DNA of 64,000 nt from Aquabacterium sp. (GTDB lineage: Bacteria; Pseudomonadota; Gammaproteobacteria; Burkholderiales; Burkholderiaceae_C): the NCBI RefSeq assembly GCF_016195855.1, contig NZ_JACPYU010000014.1:84405-148404 (forward strand), written 5' to 3'. Positions 62,747-64,000 of this stretch are shown here, piece by piece. Below the pieces are notes generated by a model that was not told the DNA's origin, made no database searches, and saw nothing but the letters and a program-made list of their open reading frames with translations. The position numbers and the translations under genes were made by a program. The stretch's first letter is position 1, and every line of letters starts with the position of its first letter.

Positions 62747-63106
62747 ATGCCTCGCGTCAAACGTGGTGTAACAGCCCGCGCTCGTCATAAGAAAGTTCTC
62801 GCCCTGGCCAAGGGTTTCCGTGGTCGCCGCAAGAACGTGTTCCGCATCGCCAAGCAAGCCATCATGAAGGCTGGGCAATATGCCTACCGTGACCGCCGTG
62901 CCAAGAAGCGTGAGTTCCGCCGTCTGTGGATCGCACGTATCAACGCCGGTAGCCGTGCACTGGGCCTGACCTACAGCAAGTTCATTGCTGGTATCAAGAA
63001 GGCTTCGATCGAAATCGATCGCAAGGTGCTGGCTGACATGGCTGTTAACGACCCTGCTGCTTTTGCCAGCATCGTTGAAAAGGCCAAGGCTCAACTGGCT
63101 GCTTGA
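62747..63106 (+). CDS. rplT: 50S ribosomal protein L20
   Basis: 119 residues. [42 protein letters not shown] and [24 protein letters not shown] are typical. GAAGGAG precedes the ATG. L20 binds 23S rRNA early in assembly and in some bacteria represses rpmI-rplT. Confidence 0.98.
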   Translation: MPRVKRGVTARARHKKVLALAKGFRGRRKNVFRIAKQAIMKAGQYAYRDRRAKKREFRRLWIARINAGSRALGLTYSKFIAGIKKASIEIDRKVLADMAVNDPAAFASIVEKAKAQLAA

Positions 63107-63156
63107 TTAAAGAGCAGACAGCAAGATGCTGCGCCGGCTTCACGGCCGGTGAACTA

Positions 63157-63185
63157 AAGGCCAACATCGTGTTGGCCTTTTTTTT
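63157..63185 (+). terminator. Terminator-like hairpin between rplT and pheS
   Basis: Perfect 10-bp stem AAGGCCAACA / TGTTGGCCTT (63157-63166 / 63170-63179), loop TCG, then eight T. A smaller CCGGC/GCCGG stem precedes it (63135-63149). It could end the rplT mRNA or set a ratio to pheS. No Phe-rich leader peptide was found before it. Confidence 0.88.
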
Positions 63186-63197
63186 CGACAAAAGATC

Positions 63198-64000
63198 ATG
63201 ACCGACCCCAACAGCGATCTTCAGGCCCTGGTGCTCGCCGCCCAAGAGGCGTTTGCGGCCACCTCCACCCCCGCCGACCTTGAAAATGCCAAGGCACGTT
63301 TCCTGGGCAAGTCCGGCAGCGTGACCGAGTTGCTCAAGGGCATGGGTGCGCTCAGCCCCGAGGAGAAGAAGACCCGCGGTGCGGCCATCAACCAGGCCAA
63401 GCAGCAGGTCGAGGCTGCCTTGAATGCGCGCCGCCAGGCTCTGGCCGATGCCGAGCTGGCTGCGCAATTGCATGCCGAGAGCCTGGATGTGACCTTGCCT
63501 GGTCGCCGTCGCGGCGAAGGCGGTCTGCACCCGGTGTCGCTCAGCATCGAGCGCATCGAGGGCATTTTCGGTTCGATGGGTTTTGCCGTGGCCGATGGCC
63601 CGGAAATCGAAGCCGACTGGTTCAACTTCACCGCACTGAACACGCCGGAAGACCATCCCGCGCGCTCCATGCACGACACCTTCTATGTGGAAGGTGGCTC
63701 CGAGACTGCACCCAATCTGCTGCGCACGCACACCAGCCCGATGCAGATCCGCTATGCCGTGCAACACGTCAAGGCGCACCGTGCTCTGGTGGGCGCCAGC
63801 GCGGACGGCCTGTACGCCGGCGACATGCCCGAGATTCGCGTGATCGCTCCGGGCCGTACCTACCGCGTCGATAGCGATGCAACCCATTCGCCGATGTTCC
63901 ATCAGGTAGAAGGATTATGGATCGCGGACAACATCAGTTTTGCGGACCTGAAGGGCGTATACCTGAATTTCGTCAAGGCATTCTTTGAAACCGATGATCT
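63198..64000 (+). CDS. pheS: Phenylalanyl-tRNA synthetase alpha subunit (partial)
   Basis: About 267 codons before the window ends. N-terminal coiled-coil ([48 protein letters not shown]), then the class II core with [65 protein letters not shown] and [26 protein letters not shown]. The 3' end and pheT lie outside. The sequence is intact up to the border. Confidence 0.97.
   Translation, partial: MTDPNSDLQALVLAAQEAFAATSTPADLENAKARFLGKSGSVTELLKGMGALSPEEKKTRGAAINQAKQQVEAALNARRQALADAELAAQLHAESLDVTLPGRRRGEGGLHPVSLSIERIEGIFGSMGFAVADGPEIEADWFNFTALNTPEDHPARSMHDTFYVEGGSETAPNLLRTHTSPMQIRYAVQHVKAHRALVGASADGLYAGDMPEIRVIAPGRTYRVDSDATHSPMFHQVEGLWIADNISFADLKGVYLNFVKAFFETDD

Noticed and set aside
63126..63152. 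A mini-frame (MLRRLHGR) before pheS as a Phe leader peptide
   Set aside because: It contains no Phe codon and no clear ribosome binding site, so a classic pheS attenuator is not supported; the terminator alone is reported.
1..64000. CRISPR array, tRNA or rRNA genes, prophage or insertion sequence
   Set aside because: No regularly spaced repeats, no cloverleaf-like sequence ending in CCA, no phage or transposase proteins were seen in a full read of both strands. A covariance-model scan (tRNAscan-SE) would settle the tRNA question.

Overview
The window looks like the chromosome of a GC-rich betaproteobacterium of the order Burkholderiales, in or near the Comamonadaceae / Rubrivivax-Leptothrix-Aquabacterium group. 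The grounds are the protein sequences (IspD, Mfd, Bpt, phasin, InfC, AceA), the paired Aat-Bpt N-end-rule enzymes, an OmpR/EnvZ pair of RisA/RisS type, a polyhydroxyalkanoate phasin, and an exopolysaccharide locus built from families first described next to betaproteobacterial exosortases. I cannot name the genus. I see no tRNA, rRNA, insertion sequence, prophage or CRISPR array.

Layout. (1) 0-9 kb: NAD synthesis (nadB on +; nadA and nadC on -), with nadA and nadC at the end of a minus-strand operon that begins with a lipid-linked glycosylation set (flippase-like UPF0104 protein, GT2, GT-C, PAP2 phosphatase). (2) 9-36 kb: a Wzx/Wzy-type exopolysaccharide locus. The minus arm (9.0-20.3 kb) holds the initiating phosphoglycosyltransferase, a GT4, an unusual ATPase/WecB-like fusion, a beta-barrel protein, a BY-kinase, a Wzz-type co-polymerase, an OPX export lipoprotein and a flippase. 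The divergent plus arm (20.4-29.3 kb) holds an acyltransferase, a Wzy/ligase, a deacetylase-like protein and four glycosyltransferases. A frameshifted Ala-Pro-rich beta-helix lipoprotein, a dehydrogenase/epimerase pair, a GT4 and a second acyltransferase follow. The toolkit is of the PEP-CTERM-associated kind, yet no exosortase and no PEP-CTERM protein is in the window. (3) 36-49 kb: housekeeping genes (rraA-like, an alpha-oxoamine synthase-like gene, serB, tfoX, an FAD protein, mfd, ispD, amtB, ispF), with a zeta-toxin/Phd antitoxin pair and amtB lying between ispD and ispF. (4) 49-59 kb: ompR-envZ, a SIMPL protein, bpt-aat, phasin, ppa, an omega-transaminase and aceA. (5) 59-64 kb: the translation block thrS-infC-rpmI-rplT-pheS, with pheS running off the end.

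How it works together. The 9-36 kb genes would start a repeat unit on undecaprenyl phosphate, extend and decorate it, flip it (Wzx), polymerise it (Wzy) under Wzz/BY-kinase control and export it through the OPX/barrel proteins. Regulation can be read directly in several places: a Thr-codon attenuator before thrS, a sigma-54 promoter with two NtrC-like sites before amtB, a PhaR-type palindrome at the phasin promoter, a palindrome abutting the aceA promoter, an ATC start for infC, and -10 boxes placed a fixed 6 nt before the ATG of several genes, which suggests leaderless mRNAs.

Most unusual items: the fusion of an exosortase-type ATPase to a WecB-like domain whose catalytic residues are replaced (11895-14033), the thrS threonine attenuator (59482-59606), the exosortase-free EPS locus, and a repeated TGATCA stop-codon context.
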